Assembly (NCBI GenBank): GCA_963693365.1
Contig: CAVNZM010000003.1
Coordinates: 11,532,001-11,596,000 of the forward strand
Length of the DNA stretch: 64,000 nucleotides
Direction of reading: 5' to 3'
From: Amoebidium appalachense
Taxonomy: Eukaryota > Ichthyosporea
The notes below the pieces were generated by a model. It was not told the origin of the DNA. It saw only the letters and a list, made by a program, of their open reading frames with translations, and searched no databases. Position numbers and translations under genes: made by a program. Of this stretch, positions 29,129 to 42,943 are shown in pieces. Numbering within the stretch: position 1 is the stretch's first letter; every line of letters begins with the position of its first letter.

Positions 29129-29545
29129 TTAGGGATTTATGAAATCACCATGCGTTAAAGTTGGAGTTGAAAGCAATTGTGTTCCTATTGCGTGGAAGTA
29201 CACTGGAGTGCCTTGTATTCTTTCTTCACCAGAAACACAATGGAAATGAAAACGTACGTTGACTTTGTCGTTTTGGTGAATTGGTCCGTACCCTTCAACC
29301 TTTTGTATGGCTGGTACTACATGCAGTTTCCCGTAGACTCCGTGTGTGTCACTTTTGAAATATACCAACCATGTGCCGGCACACCATCGATCTGTAGGAT
29401 TGAAACAGTTGGGGAACTTAAGCGTTCCTGTTGCTAAACAGTAATGTTTCGGGTTTTTCAGTTGAATTGGAGAGAGAGAAGGTAAATACTCTCTGAAATC
29501 GGTACGTAGTGCTATCAATTCTCCACCGTCACTGGCAGCTGCCAT
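29129..29545 (-). CDS. Unrecognised 138-residue protein or last exon
   Basis: An open frame of normal composition among microsatellites. It begins MAAASDGGELIALRTDF, has a middle rich in aromatic residues and Cys/His (NPKHYCLATGTLKFP, RWCAGTWLVYF, FHFHCVSGEE) and ends GDFINP before TAA. It follows a plausible acceptor (ccggtttcag|CATGG) preceded by a GT repeat, so it could be the last exon of a longer minus-strand gene. I do not recognise the family. It lies downstream of the Helitron-like fragment on the same strand, so capture by or membership in that element is possible. Confidence 0.5.
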   Translation of the reverse strand: MAAASDGGELIALRTDFREYLPSLSPIQLKNPKHYCLATGTLKFPNCFNPTDRWCAGTWLVYFKSDTHGVYGKLHVVPAIQKVEGYGPIHQNDKVNVRFHFHCVSGEERIQGTPVYFHAIGTQLLSTPTLTHGDFINP

Positions 29546-29574
29546 GCTGAAACCGGATAGTCCCTTTGTTTTTC

Positions 29575-29679
<105 letters not shown>

Positions 29680-29814
29680 TCTGTTCCCCTTTTTATCTTT
29701 TTTTTTTTTTTTTTCCACTCCTTCCCCCTCCCCCCCCCTCCTCTCCCGGTCCCTTTCTTTTTCTTTTTGTGTCTTCTGTTCTCCTTCATGCACACGGACA
29801 TTCACACACAAGCG

Positions 29815-30079
29815 ATTGTCTCCTCAGTGAAAACAACATTCGGTGGCAAATACACATACACATATCTACAACACAAAGAAAACATTAAAAAGGATAGAGA
29901 CCGTGACCGGGCGGGAGAGGGGGGGGGGGGGGGGGAAGAAACGGGGGAGAAATGGAAGATTTCTTCCACATTCACACATAAACACAAAATATGGAAATAC
30001 AGCGTCCCCTTTCCTTCCTCTCCTTTTCTCCTGCCTCTTTCATACATAGATGTGCATGGGGTTAATACGTACACTTACC

Positions 30080-30082
<3 letters not shown>
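29815..30082 (-). repeat. Duplicated intron-like segment, copy 1
   Basis: On the minus strand it opens with GGTAAGTGTACGTA (a donor-like sequence), contains TGAAAGAGGCAGG, ATATTTTGTGTTTAT, CCCGGTCACGGTCTCTAT, and ends at AATGTTGTTTTCACTGA. The same ordered blocks occur at 31135-31420. Confidence 0.75.
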
Positions 30083-30112
<30 letters not shown>

Positions 30113-31090
30113 GCCCTTTATCTACCTTTTTTGTCATCTTCCCATGATTAACGGCAAGACTTAGAAGTTGAGTTTTATATATGTTTATTAGTTTGTTGTA
30201 GTTTGTTTCCTTTTCCCTTTTCCTTTCTTTCTTTTCTTTCTGTTTCCGTGTGCACAAATTCTTAGATCTGTGTACACATCGAGCTATTTAGCCCGTGCAC
30301 ACGTATTGTTGTTTGCGTCAATGTCTAAATAAGTCATCCAATCAGATCTCGTTATATTTTCCCAAATATAGTAACCTACATTCCTCATTAATTCTATTCG
30401 ATTCCTTTCCCATTCCATTCCTTTCTATCCTCATTCCTTTTCCTTCTTTTCCCACGACGTAGAATTGCTCTATGTTCCCCAACTATTAGGAATACTTATA
30501 TTTAGACGTGTTATGTTAAGAACATGTTTAAATATATGATGTGAACTATTAGATACATAAGTGGTTTCATTTTGTTAAATGTTTCCGTACTTTTATTAGA
30601 AGATTACTTTCATTAGAGGATTGCGTTTTATCTTCTATGTGTCGACAGGCATTTCGATCGATTTATTTTACCCTCATAGTTTTCGTCTTTCTGATTGGAA
30701 AATAGAGTTTTCGTTCTTTTGATTGGTTTATCGATTTCACATTCCTGAGTATAAAAGGAACTTCATCTTGAAATAAATATCAAGCAGTTGAATTCATTTC
30801 CTATGGTCCCAGTAATCGTTCCTCCCCTCCGGTTGTGTTTCTCCCGTGTGGCTTTGTGTTGTGTATAACATAACACCCATCTGTGCTCTCTGCTTCTCCG
30901 TTTACCCACACAAAACAACATTTTTCCCTTTCTTTTTCCTCTTTCTTCGAGGATTGGTGGTGGTGGTGGTGGGGGGGGGGGGGGGGGGGGGGGGGAGGGG
31001 GAGGGACTTCGGTAGGTAAGTGTATGTGTGTGTGTGTGTCCCCCTTTATCTTTTCTTTCCTTTGTCGTTCCTCACACACCACACACACGT

Positions 31091-31126
<36 letters not shown>

Positions 31127-31134
31127 ACACACAC

Positions 31135-31420
31135 ACCTGTCTTGTCAGTAAAAACAACATTCTGTGCCAAATACACACACACATATCCCCAACAAAAAAA
31201 TACATTAGAAAGAATAGAGACCGTGACCGGGCAGGCTGGGGCGGAGGGAGGGGGGGGGGCGGACACGGGGGAGAAAGAGAAAATTTCTCCCAAATTCACA
31301 TATAAACACAAAATATGGAAACACAGCCCTCCTCTTCCCTCCCCCCTCCCTTCCCTTTTTTTCCCTGCCTCTTTCATACTACATATATGTGCATAGATCT
31401 TATACGTACACTTACCTCGT
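31135..31420 (-). repeat. Duplicated intron-like segment, copy 2 (abuts the Helitron-like ORF)
   Basis: Second copy of the 29815-30082 segment in the same orientation. Its donor-like GGTAAGTGTACGTA follows the coding triplets for ECQGRG of the Helitron-like frame. It ends with cacag before AATGTTGTTTTTACTGACAAGACAG, which is itself followed by a GT repeat that could act as a new donor. Confidence 0.75.
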
Positions 31421-33249
31421 CCTTGGCATTCCGTTTCCTCAGTGTACCCCTGTAGCTGTCCCAATAGTACACTGCCGCCATTTCGATGAAACCCAAGTAA
31501 TCCACGAAGAAGGGCATTCAGTTTGATTCCAAAATATCTCACAACAGCCATTGGATTGTTTGCAGGTCACGTGCTCTATCGTTAACTGATGGTAGATTTT
31601 GACTGTGGCCTAAATCCCCCATACAACGATAGAGAAGGGGGTCGTATGTTTCACCAAAATTTGTTGTTAACCAAATATCATAGGGACCATCGTGGATAGC
31701 TTGGCTAAAAGCTTGCTGACGGTGACGCATTTTAGTCGCAACAGAACCTAAAACCCTACTCCCGGTGATATCAATGGCGTGCTGTAAAGCTGTTATGTGG
31801 GGGTTATGAATGTTCTGGTGCTCACGTGACGTTTGAACCGCATTTTGAAGCATTGCGGGTGTTATTTGCCCGATGAGTGAACGGCTCTGCTCCGGCATGA
31901 GTCTAGCAGTGAGGCGAGACGAAAAAAGTGATTGGTGCCTAGCAAGAATGTCAAGTGCCACGAACACGAATGCTCGATGTGCACCAAAACGGCCCCCTCG
32001 GAGGTTCAGTAAGTGACTAATATCTCGTTGGAAAGTGGACCCTACCGGACCACCTATGCCAAGGGGAAACAAACTTGGGTAAGAGCCCGCCATGAGTTTT
32101 TCTAACTCGTAAAAATCCGTTATCGGATCGTTTCCTGCTGGGATGTTCAAACAACTTCCGGTTTCGTTTAGTAAATCTGCTGCTGTGCATGCTCGGTGCT
32201 CTTTCTGTACATTGCTTCCCTCCGTATCAATCAACCCTGAGCTGTGTACAATCATTACCGGAGGTTCACTGGGCATTTCCGTTTCCGTTTCTTCCGATGT
32301 AGCCTGCACCGTCACAGTTCAGAACCGGTTCCAGAATACTGTTCTCCGGATACTGAAGCAATGCATCCGTGTCGCACATTACGTTGATGTAACCCTCAAG
32401 TCTATTGTACTTGAACAGGTCACGTAGACACGTCTCTATATAAGGCCGTCGAACCACTGGCACAAACAGTTGAGACGCATATACACATGCACGCGCGCTT
32501 GTTTTTGGTCCGGAAAAAAGCACCACTATGTTCCCTGCGGTATCTGCAGGAACAAGGGGCAGTTTCTGCGCCACTCCACCTGGTGATTGAGGAAGAGTAA
32601 TGACGTGTCCTTTCATTGCCCAATATTGTGTATCTTCAAGGAAGTAGGGCGACGATAAACGGCACAGGTGAATAGAAGACCGGTAAAGAGCAACAGCTCT
32701 CTCTTCTGCAAACGACAGGTTCCCAAACTTATTCAGTAGCCAATCCAGTCCCAACCATTTAGGTCCGGCTAATGCGTAAAATGGAGTGTGTCCTTTTTTC
32801 AATGCGTTATTGCATGTTTTGCAGATGCGTACCATAATGTTATCAGTGTGTTGTTCAAGACCGGCGACCTCAATCAAACAGCCAGTTTCCCGAAGTTCTG
32901 TGAGCAACTCAGCCCGTGAATCTAGCTCAGGCCAACGCTCAAACAAATCTGTTTGCTGATTGGTCGGTTGCAATAAAGAACTATAAATTTCTGCAAATTC
33001 AAGTGTTGAAATGCGCATAACACTCGAGTTCGGTACCAGCTCATCGCATACTGCACATGACAAGTGCATTGTATTTTCCGGACTTACCAACTCTCGGTAA
33101 ATGTTCACTGATTTCTGCACAGTATTGATACTAATGGCTGAGGGAAGTGATGTAGCCGTTTCGTGGATACTGTTCGTTGTCGTATCAGTCTCCCTTAAAC
33201 GATATGCTAGTTGTTGCTCTCTTTCCTCCATATGATGTATCGCCTGCAC
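31416..33249 (-). mobile_element. Decayed Helitron-like element: DUF6570 plus Helitron-like N-terminal region
   Basis: Three minus-strand frames in order form the N-terminal half of a Helitron Rep-helicase polyprotein. Frame one (33249-32266) has a Cys-rich module (SCAVCDELVP, RICKTCNNALKKG) and the DUF6570 region (YWAMKGHVITLPQ, VVLFSG, YIETCLRDLFKYNRLEGYINV). Frame two (to 31539) carries the Helitron-like N domain (YPSLFPLGIGGP, DIWLTTNFGETYDPLL). Frame three (31551-31416) has NPMAVVRYFG and YTEETECQGRG, which normally leads to the SLHLH motif, but the sequence stops there at a donor-like GTAAGT. Two frameshifts (near 32300 and 31565) and absence of the HUH Tyr pair and helicase show it is broken. 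The family assignment rests on recognised motifs. Confidence 0.75.
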
Positions 33250-33785
33250 GTGCCAAAAAGTGCAATCAGATACTACATCTTTGGGACTGGCACAATATCA
33301 ACCATTTCTCTTCCGGGCATTTTCCCTTGCCTCTAATTTTTTTCTTCCGTTTATTATTCCCTCCTCCCCCCTCCCCCCTCCCTCCCTCCTTCCCCCTCCC
33401 CCCCCCCCCTCCCCTTTCTCTTCTTCTATTCTGCTTTTTTTCATCATTGCCTCTTGAGTTCCGTATCGCGTTCTTTTCTGTCCCTTTCCTTCCCTCTCTC
33501 CTTTTCCTGTTTCTTTCTTTTTCCTTCTCGTTGTCAGTTTAAAAAGTTATTAAAATAATTATGTATCAAGCTCAAAATTCCCTGCTCCTCTCATCTTCTA
33601 TTTTTTCTTTCTTGCCTACCCCCTTCTTCACCCTTGAACTAAACGCCATTCCCACTTGTCCTCCCCTGTGTTTTTTTCGATTTTATTGTTCCCCAGTCCT
33701 TTTTCCCCTCGTTTCCCTTTTCCCCTCTGTTTCCCTTACCTGTCCCCTTCCCTTCCGTGTTTCTTAACTTTTCTGTTTTTTTTCT

Positions 33786-33984
33786 GCAAACGCACGCGCA
33801 CGTGTTAACGTTCTTATAACACCTGGTGACGCGTGCGGGCTCCCTCTCTCGTCAGTTATCAGTTACCCAATACCATGCCCATTACTGTCGTTTAAGATGC
33901 AAGTACATCAAATAATACCACGCACACCTGTCTGTCACACCGTACTGCTGCACCCAATACCACGCCCAGATTAATTGGCCCAAT
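33786..33984. repeat. Long direct repeat A, copy 1
   Basis: Starts GCAAACGCACGCGCACGTGT and ends at a TTGGCCCAATG motif. Contains AATACCACGCC-type motifs several times. Copy 2 is at 35561-35765. Confidence 0.8.
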
Positions 33985-34017
33985 GGACGCTTATTATCTC
34001 CCCAAAAACGAATCGAT

Positions 34018-36189
<2,172 letters not shown>

Positions 36190-36251
36190 TAAGAAGCGAG
36201 CGCTTTGATTCGCTGAAACATAAGAAGCGAGCGCTTTGATTCGCTGAAACA
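36190..36251. repeat. Two perfect tandem copies of a 31-bp unit
   Basis: TAAGAAGCGAGCGCTTTGAT followed by TCGCTGAAACA occurs twice in a row. The unit contains partly self-complementary GCGAGCGC sequence. Confidence 0.9.
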
Positions 36252-36430
36252 TGTTCCAGCCAATCAGACTCAAACTGGGTCGCCGCGTTCTCCGATTGCT
36301 ATGGATACTGGCACCCGATTGGCTGTACATTCTTTTTCTTTCTCACTCTTGGCATCTCACGTGAGACCCGCTCTCCCCTTCCCCCAAACCCCTATCCCCA
36401 ATAAGCCCAATCTCCCTGACAGGAAACCTG

Positions 36431-36667
36431 TCACTGAAGGAGATTGGTAGATAATGGATAAGCAGAAGCTAGCATTGGTAGCTCCGAGAGAAAGTTAAGA
36501 TACCGTATCACAATATCATACTGTGCAGCATTAATAAGGTGATCTAACACGGTCATTTTATAACGGATATACTGGGGGAGCGAAGTAGAAGAGAGAATAA
36601 AGCCGCCCATAACCTCCGGTTCTACGACATTAGCTAACCCCCCTGTAATCAAGTGATTAATCTTCAA
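36431..36667 (-). pseudogene. LINE C-terminal remnant
   Basis: A 78-residue frame with VLDHLINAAQYDIVIRYLNF, which resembles the end of the LINE at 58.7 kb (ILDFILNTRNYDLFIRCIDW). Probably the last part of a 5'-truncated non-LTR retrotransposon on the minus strand; no RT core is left. Confidence 0.45.
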
Positions 36668-37006
36668 CGTTAATCACATTTGCGGCCCCTCCACCGACTT
36701 ACCCAGCAGCCCAAAAATACATGTTAAGTAGGCAAAATGTTGGTTTTGATAGTCAAGAAAACGCCTATGTAATTTTATTGGCTGTTTATGTCTATAATAT
36801 CCATGTTTATTATACACCTTCGAGAAGAGGTGCGAGCGGAAAAGAGATCAATCAATCCGAGAAGAAGATTAATCACAGCGGCTGGATCCCGCGGCACATG
36901 CATATGATCGGCAGCCGGCCGCGGTTCACGAAGCGCACGTGTTAATTGTGCGCGCACAGCTTGCAGGCTCCCGGTGTCATGTGTCAGGTACTCTTCTCAC
37001 TTTCTC

Positions 37007-37010
<4 letters not shown>

Positions 37011-37044
<34 letters not shown>

Positions 37045-37092
37045 GTGTGTGTCTGGGTGCTGGTGTGTGCGTACGTGTGTGTGTGTGTGTGA
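37011..37092. repeat. (GT)n microsatellite
   Basis: Interrupted GT tract upstream of LINE 1. Sequence 36670-37323 holds no other supported feature. Confidence 0.85.
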
Positions 37093-37323
37093 AAAGTAGC
37101 GACGGCCCGTGTTGTTTGTTTACAACAGCTAAAAAAGGCTATACGTCACACCATAAATGGGTTTTGTTCGTACAACAACCAATGGTATACTGCACTCGAG
37201 GGTGTAAAAGCATTGCTTCTTTGTTGAAACGCAGCGTTTTCCCCCCCACATCATAATGCAATACAGCACACTAGGATCAATCATTCAAGCCTTGCAGCCT
37301 GGCAGCCACTGGCTCCTTGATTA

Positions 37324-37671
37324 ATGATCTTCGATATCCATATTCACCTACCGTCACGCTCTCGCTGTGCCGCAATGTCCATATGCAACATACACCCAGC
37401 CGCTGGGCTTTCAAACCTATATATGTTTGCTTCGCTCATGGAAAGTTTCAGCCCCGTCGGACCATTTTTCGGTAACATTCGACAACAGAAATTTATGGAC
37501 GCCGGCAAAACCGCTGTGGACATGCTTCGCGGGCGGTTGCAGAAACAGATGCCCTTTTTCGAGCGGGCGGACGGATCCCCCCGCCATGTGACTGCGTCCC
37601 AGGAGGTGGCGGCTTTTTATCGTGCGTGGTTGGATCGGATTGGCGCACCGCGGGCAGCTGCCGGAAATTAA
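37324..37671 (+). pseudogene. LINE 1 ORF1, C-terminal part
   Basis: Frame of 115 codons with an Arg/Ala-rich end, no recognised domain (no CCHC knuckle in this part). Its TAA at 37669-37671 directly abuts the ATG of ORF2, so ORF2 could be made by termination-reinitiation. The 5' end may lie further upstream or be truncated. Confidence 0.4.
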
Positions 37672-38022
37672 ATGGCTCAACAATCTCAACCTCTTTCTTT
37701 TTTGTTTTGGAATGTTCATGGTTTACAATCCCCGCAATTGCAATACATTTTCGACTCTGTTCGTGCCTATTCTTTTGTTGTTCTTGCCGAGACATGGTTC
37801 TATAATCATCATCAGTTGGAGCAATCCGGATTTTTGATTGGGTCTTCGTCATCGACTGGTTTCTCCCGAGGCGGCATCGCGGTTTTAGCCAATCCTAGCA
37901 TTCGTTCGGATTGCAGGGTCATTGCGGCGCATGAGTATTTCGTCACCATTCAGTTTCGTGCGTGGACTTTGTCTTTCGTGTACTTTCCTCCGTCGTTAGG
38001 TACTGACACTTTGTCAGCCGTG

Positions 38023-38502
38023 TGTAAACAACTGTACACATGAACTGTACATGTTTACTAAAGAATGTGATCTACTAGCACACGATTCGTGCTTTGTCAT
38101 GAATATCACATAAATATTATGTCCGCACCAATAGGACTCACTCTGACCTAAGAATTGAACCATATATGGTTCTTCAGCTGCATACCACATAAACGAAGTG
38201 AACCAATAAGAGGTTTGCATAAATAGGACAAAGGTCTGACTGGCTCGGACCGCACCAGAATCACGAATGGCATGTTGCCACCCGCGCTGGCCGCGGATGA
38301 AGCAATCCTGGGCCTTGATCCGAAACCTGGGGGCTATATAACAAAGCCGTCCCAGTACGGGGATCACATCAGTGAAGTCTGAGACAGACTGAGTCGGCCC
38401 ATAGTAAAAGCAACTTGGCCGCGTGTGCCTTTCTACCCGTTCTCTGTCTTTATTCTGACTCAGTTGTTCTCTGCCTTATCCCAACTAGTCCAACTGTTTA
38501 CA
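38023..38502 (+). repeat. 5' LTR (480 bp)
   Basis: Begins TGTAAACAACTGTACACATG. A TATA box (CTATATAAC, about 38333-38341) stands upstream of a likely start site. In the 3' LTR the matching bases read CTATGTAAC. Confidence 0.9.
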
Positions 38503-40479
38503 TTGGCGACCGCGGCAGGACACTGTTATACATTGCCAACTGTTTACATTGGCGACCGCGCAGTTCAAGAATCTCGCATCCTTCGAATCTCACATCTTTC
38601 AATCAGTTCAAGAATCTCACATCTTTCAATCAGCTCAAGAATCTCCCATGGCCGATCACAATCCTTTTTACCCCGATGATAGGCACATCTTTCCTTGTCC
38701 GGCTTAGAATATATACACCTACAAGTTTGAAGTGGCCAGCCCACCTACACGGAAAGAATTGAAAGCATGTAAAACTTCTTTTGCTACGACACATCAAAAA
38801 TGTGAAGAAAAACGAATACACAACGAAACAACGAATACACGAACAAACGAATAAAGAATTGCTAACGAAGCAATGAACCAACGAAAAACGAACCATCACG
38901 AATACGCAATGAAATAAAGAATTAACGACAAACGATTGCATAGAGGAAATACGAAATGAATGCAACACGAAAACAAAACGAAGTAACGAAGTTATCAAAC
39001 GACAAAAAACGAAAAACGAAAGCAAAATGAACTGGAAATACGAAAATGAAAGGACGAATGCACAACACTGCTTGGGTTGCAATGCACACAGCCCCCTCTA
39101 TGTTAGGAAGAAAATAAAACCGTTGCCCTTGCGTGCATTGCCCTATTGCACACTGCCATCGTGTCCATGCCACCGCATGCACGTCCACACTCGCAAGCCA
39201 GATGCACGGCCACTTTCAGCACAAATGCACTTAACGAAGAAGATAGTCGCTGTTGCTATAGCATGTAGGACCTAAGATCTTATGAAAGTAGTGTTGCATG
39301 CATGCTTCGAATCCCTTGCTGTTCTCGAATACAGCATGCCCCATAGTTTAGCGCCCAGGATGCACAACATGCGCATGAATGTATGCTGGCATGCCTAAAC
39401 ACATTACGAACATATGCCTGACTCATGTATGGCGGCCCTTCCTGGTGCCACGCCCTAACGAATTTGCACTCTTGGTGCACAAAAGGCATGTACTACATAA
39501 AGTCGATGCAGAACTTTTGTTCATGCATGTGAAAAACAAAGAAGGTGTTGGGTACGAATTTTAAGGTGAATGCCCGTCTGTGGCAATACGGTGTAACATA
39601 CCAATTACACTGTCAAGCCTTGCACTAGCTGCCGGCACACCCCCACCAGAACAAAAGAATGTGGTATGGGCACCGCTCCCTCACAACCCCATCATACAGT
39701 GTCAGTATTTTGGCTGGAAGCCTTTCAGTTTCGAATTACGAATACCCTCCTTCACTACTGAAGAAAGTGACGTGGAAGACAAATACGAATACGAATGCAA
39801 GGTGTTGTTGACTAACACATCGGACCATCATGTGTACCTACTAGGCCCTGGTACGGAGGTGACCATGTTATTCCCTTGCAATATGATGACACTGTAACAA
39901 TTTAGCACGTGCATACCCCACCAATGGGCACATGCGGGAGACAACCCCACAAGCTGCCTTATTGGGCACCTCTGCTAAAACGAATATTCTTCTCACGAAG
40001 GAACAGAAGAATGCCACGAACACGAACCACACACTCACCAGGCAGCTACTTACATCTAATGTATGTAAGAAGTAGGGTGTGTGAACGGGGTAACTTCATG
40101 AACACCAACACGAAAGAAAGCACAGCACAAAGCAGTTCCACGAATACGAATGGTTTTGGTATTCCACACAACGAACAGAACTACAGTAGGGCCACCTACA
40201 AATGAAGCAGAGGATGGGGCACCATCCAGACCTGCACTGGAGGATATGAAAACACGAAGCGCGCTCACGAAGTTGCTTACAAAAGAAAGGGCGACTGCGA
40301 CGACTTTTCTTTTTAGGCCAAGCCTCCAGAAGAATGTATTATGCCTGGAATCCCCCTGCTCAACGAAAATGGCTGGCAAATGGGATACGAAAACTGCTCA
40401 CGAATGGAAGCATGTGTTTTCTGAAGGAGGCTTGCTTTGCCTACCCTCTTCTTATGAATTATGAACCGGGCTTTTACTG

Positions 40480-40645
40480 GTTCTGACGGGTGATATATTT
40501 CTTTATGTCGCCCAACGAAGAACACTTGGGCATTTTTATTCTGTTTTTCCCAGCTCCGATGATGCAGGGTTAAAGCTGAAAGGAAAGAAGTGCTCTTTGT
40601 TCATGAAAGAAGTGGCTTTTCCGGCCATGGTGACTCGCCTTACAG
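40480..40645 (+). pseudogene. Decayed Ty3/gypsy RT fragment inside the nested element
   Basis: Shifted frames spell EEHLG-like, DAGLKLKGKKCSLFMKEVAF, the segment after the YxDD motif in Ty3/gypsy reverse transcriptase. The same block in the chromovirus at 51.6 kb reads AAGLKLKGSKCHFFRTEVAY. The remaining interior is rich in CGAA motifs and has only short unassigned frames (for example 39580-39897). Confidence 0.6.
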
Positions 40646-41143
40646 TCTTAAGGTAGAACCGGGATAAGGAGCAGCGGCTAAGCCTTGAAGCTATCCACCA
40701 CTACCTGAGCTACGAAGTGACCTAAGGCTCGAGTTATATTCATTATCGAATGTTTGGTATGATCATTCATCCACACAACCAAATTACTCGCAATTGAAAA
40801 CGAATCTGCGGGAGTATCCTAAAAAGGAAAAATTCCCAAAAAGGAAAATACTACTTCTACAGAAAAGCCAAGCACAGAGACGAAGGCTTAGCGAATTATT
40901 CGCACGCACACTCTGCAACAATCTTCGCCACGAAAATGAAATCACAGAAGAATGCTGCATGAATTTACGTTTTGGCAAATGAAGAAGTGCTCATAGACGT
41001 GCACAACTCTATTCCACCGTCCTTGCTCTGTTCTGTCCAGCAGCTCGGCACACACAAGAATTCTCGCTGAAGGTTGTTTATCGCCTCTCAGCCTGGTGGT
41101 TTGCTTGTCTAACGACACCACCAGGCTCCCGACAAGGGGGGAG

Positions 41144-41623
41144 TGTAAACAACTGTACACATGAACTGTACATGTTTACTAAAGAATGTGATCTACTAGC
41201 ACACGATTCGTGCTTTGTCATGAATATCACATAAATATTATGTCCGCACCAATAGGACTCACTCTGACCTAAGAATTGAACCATATATGGTTCTTCAGCT
41301 GCATACCACATAAACGAAGTGAACCAATAAGAGGTTTGCATAAATAGGACAAAGGTCTGACTGGCTCGGACCGCACCAGAATCACGAATGGCATGTTGCC
41401 ACCCGCGCTGGCCGCGGATGAAGCAATCCTGGGCCTTGATCCGAAACCTGGGGGCTATGTAACAAAGCCGTCCCAGTACGGGGATCACATCAGTGAAGTC
41501 TGAGACAGACTGAGTCGGCCCATAGTAAAAGCAACTTGGCCGCGTGTGCCTTTCTACCCGTTCTCTGTCTTTATTCTGATTCAGTTGTTCTCTGCCTTAT
41601 CCCAACTAGTCCAACTGTTTACA
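41144..41623 (+). repeat. 3' LTR (480 bp)
   Basis: Same length and sequence as 38023-38502 except about two substitutions. Followed by CCGTG, the target duplication, and by resumption of the LINE endonuclease frame. Confidence 0.9.
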
Positions 41624-42943
41624 CCGTGGTTAACCAAATTCCCGTTTCTCAAGTTTTTGTTGGTGACTTCAATTGTTCAGTGGTTCCGTGTCATAGGGAA
41701 CATACCCCGTCCCCAGCACAGTTTCGTCCTTTTTCTGACCGTGCTCGTGTCCTCGCCAACCTTCTTCGAAAGCACCTTGTCCGTCTTCCTCGCGTTTTCG
41801 CTACCCACGCGACTGACTGGGGTGCCTCGTTTTGGGACTCCACCCTTCGAGTAATTTCCCCACCCGATTCCTTACGGCGTAGTTCGGACCATTCCCCTGT
41901 AGAATTTTCGGTTTCCTTCCCTGTTCACTTCGGCGGGGCTACTCAGACTAACCGCCGCCTCTTATCTCGCGGTTTCAAGCACAAGTTAAACCAGTTTCTC
42001 GCTGTCAAGGAGTATGAGTCGGTTCATGGCTTCTTTCTTGCCGCAGTGCGCGACGCCCGTGCGCAGCGGAACCCGGCTATTTTGGAGGTTTGTTATAATG
42101 AGTTTGTTGAGTTCCTATTTGCCCTTGGCGAGCAGGTGGTGGGCACGGTTGAGTACCCTTCCGTTCGGTTGAGACAGTCTCACGTTTTGCAGTCTCTACG
42201 ACAGTTGTTGCCTCTACAGGAAGCATTATCGGTCTGGAAATCCGCCGGTCGGTTTGGGCCTTCCGTGCAAGTCTATGCCCCGTCTCCTTCCATCTCCGTT
42301 GCTGAATCCGTCGATGACTATTATGCTTCCCTATTTTCGCTTCCTAACGTGTCCACGGTTCCATCACAGCCCGCTGGCCTCTCCCAGCCGCCAAGTTGGG
42401 AGCCGGACCGATCGTTCCCGGGCACTTTTCATAGTTATTTCAACTCTTCGGCTGTTTTTGGTGCTATACGGGCGTTAAAACCCCGCAAGGCGTGCGGGTA
42501 GGGTGCTCTTCCTCCCGTGCTTTTCAAGGTTCTTTCTCCCGTGCTTCCGCCCCCTAATCGTGCAGAGTCCCCCCCCGCCCCCGCCTTTTGCTGTCCTTCT
42601 TAGTGAGTTTTTTTCGGCTTTTTTCGAACTCGGGTTTGTTCCAAATTCGTGGCTTGACACAATCGTTACGCCCGTTCGTAAGAAGGTATCGCAGGGGGTC
42701 ATTAACGACTTTCGTCCCGTCACACTTACCAATGTTTTTCGTCGGCTCTTCGAGGGTTGCATGCTTCGCGCGTTTAACACCGACGATTGAATTTCTTTAA
42801 ACGCCGTGTTCCGTCTTTCTTCCCTTCAAGGGGGCTTTCGTCATGCCTATTCGTGTTATACTCACAGTCTTTTACTCCATGAATCCATTACTTCTGGCTC
42901 TCCACACGTTGTCTTCATCGACCTTAAGAACGCCTACGACATC

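Larger units (their letters stand above)
38023..41623 (+). mobile_element. Complete LTR retrotransposon nested in LINE 1
   Basis: Two 480-bp LTRs (38023-38502, 41144-41623) start TGTAAACAACTG and end TTTACA, and differ at only about two positions by eye. The flanks carry a perfect 5-bp target duplication CCGTG (38018-38022, 41624-41628). After the 5' LTR comes TTGGCGACCGCGGCAGGAC, a primer-binding site; before the 3' LTR a purine run, AAGGGGGGAG. The 2.6-kb interior has no intact polymerase, only decayed Ty3/gypsy RT (about 40480-40640). So it is a young insertion of a non-autonomous element. Confidence 0.9.

Noticed and set aside
36190-36251. 31-bp direct repeats as a CRISPR array
   Set aside because: Two adjacent copies with no spacers, in a eukaryotic genome.
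39580-39897. 105-residue frame in the nested LTR element as a gene
   Set aside because: No recognised domain, and the interior is decayed. Could be a gag or capsid-like remnant, but there is no support.
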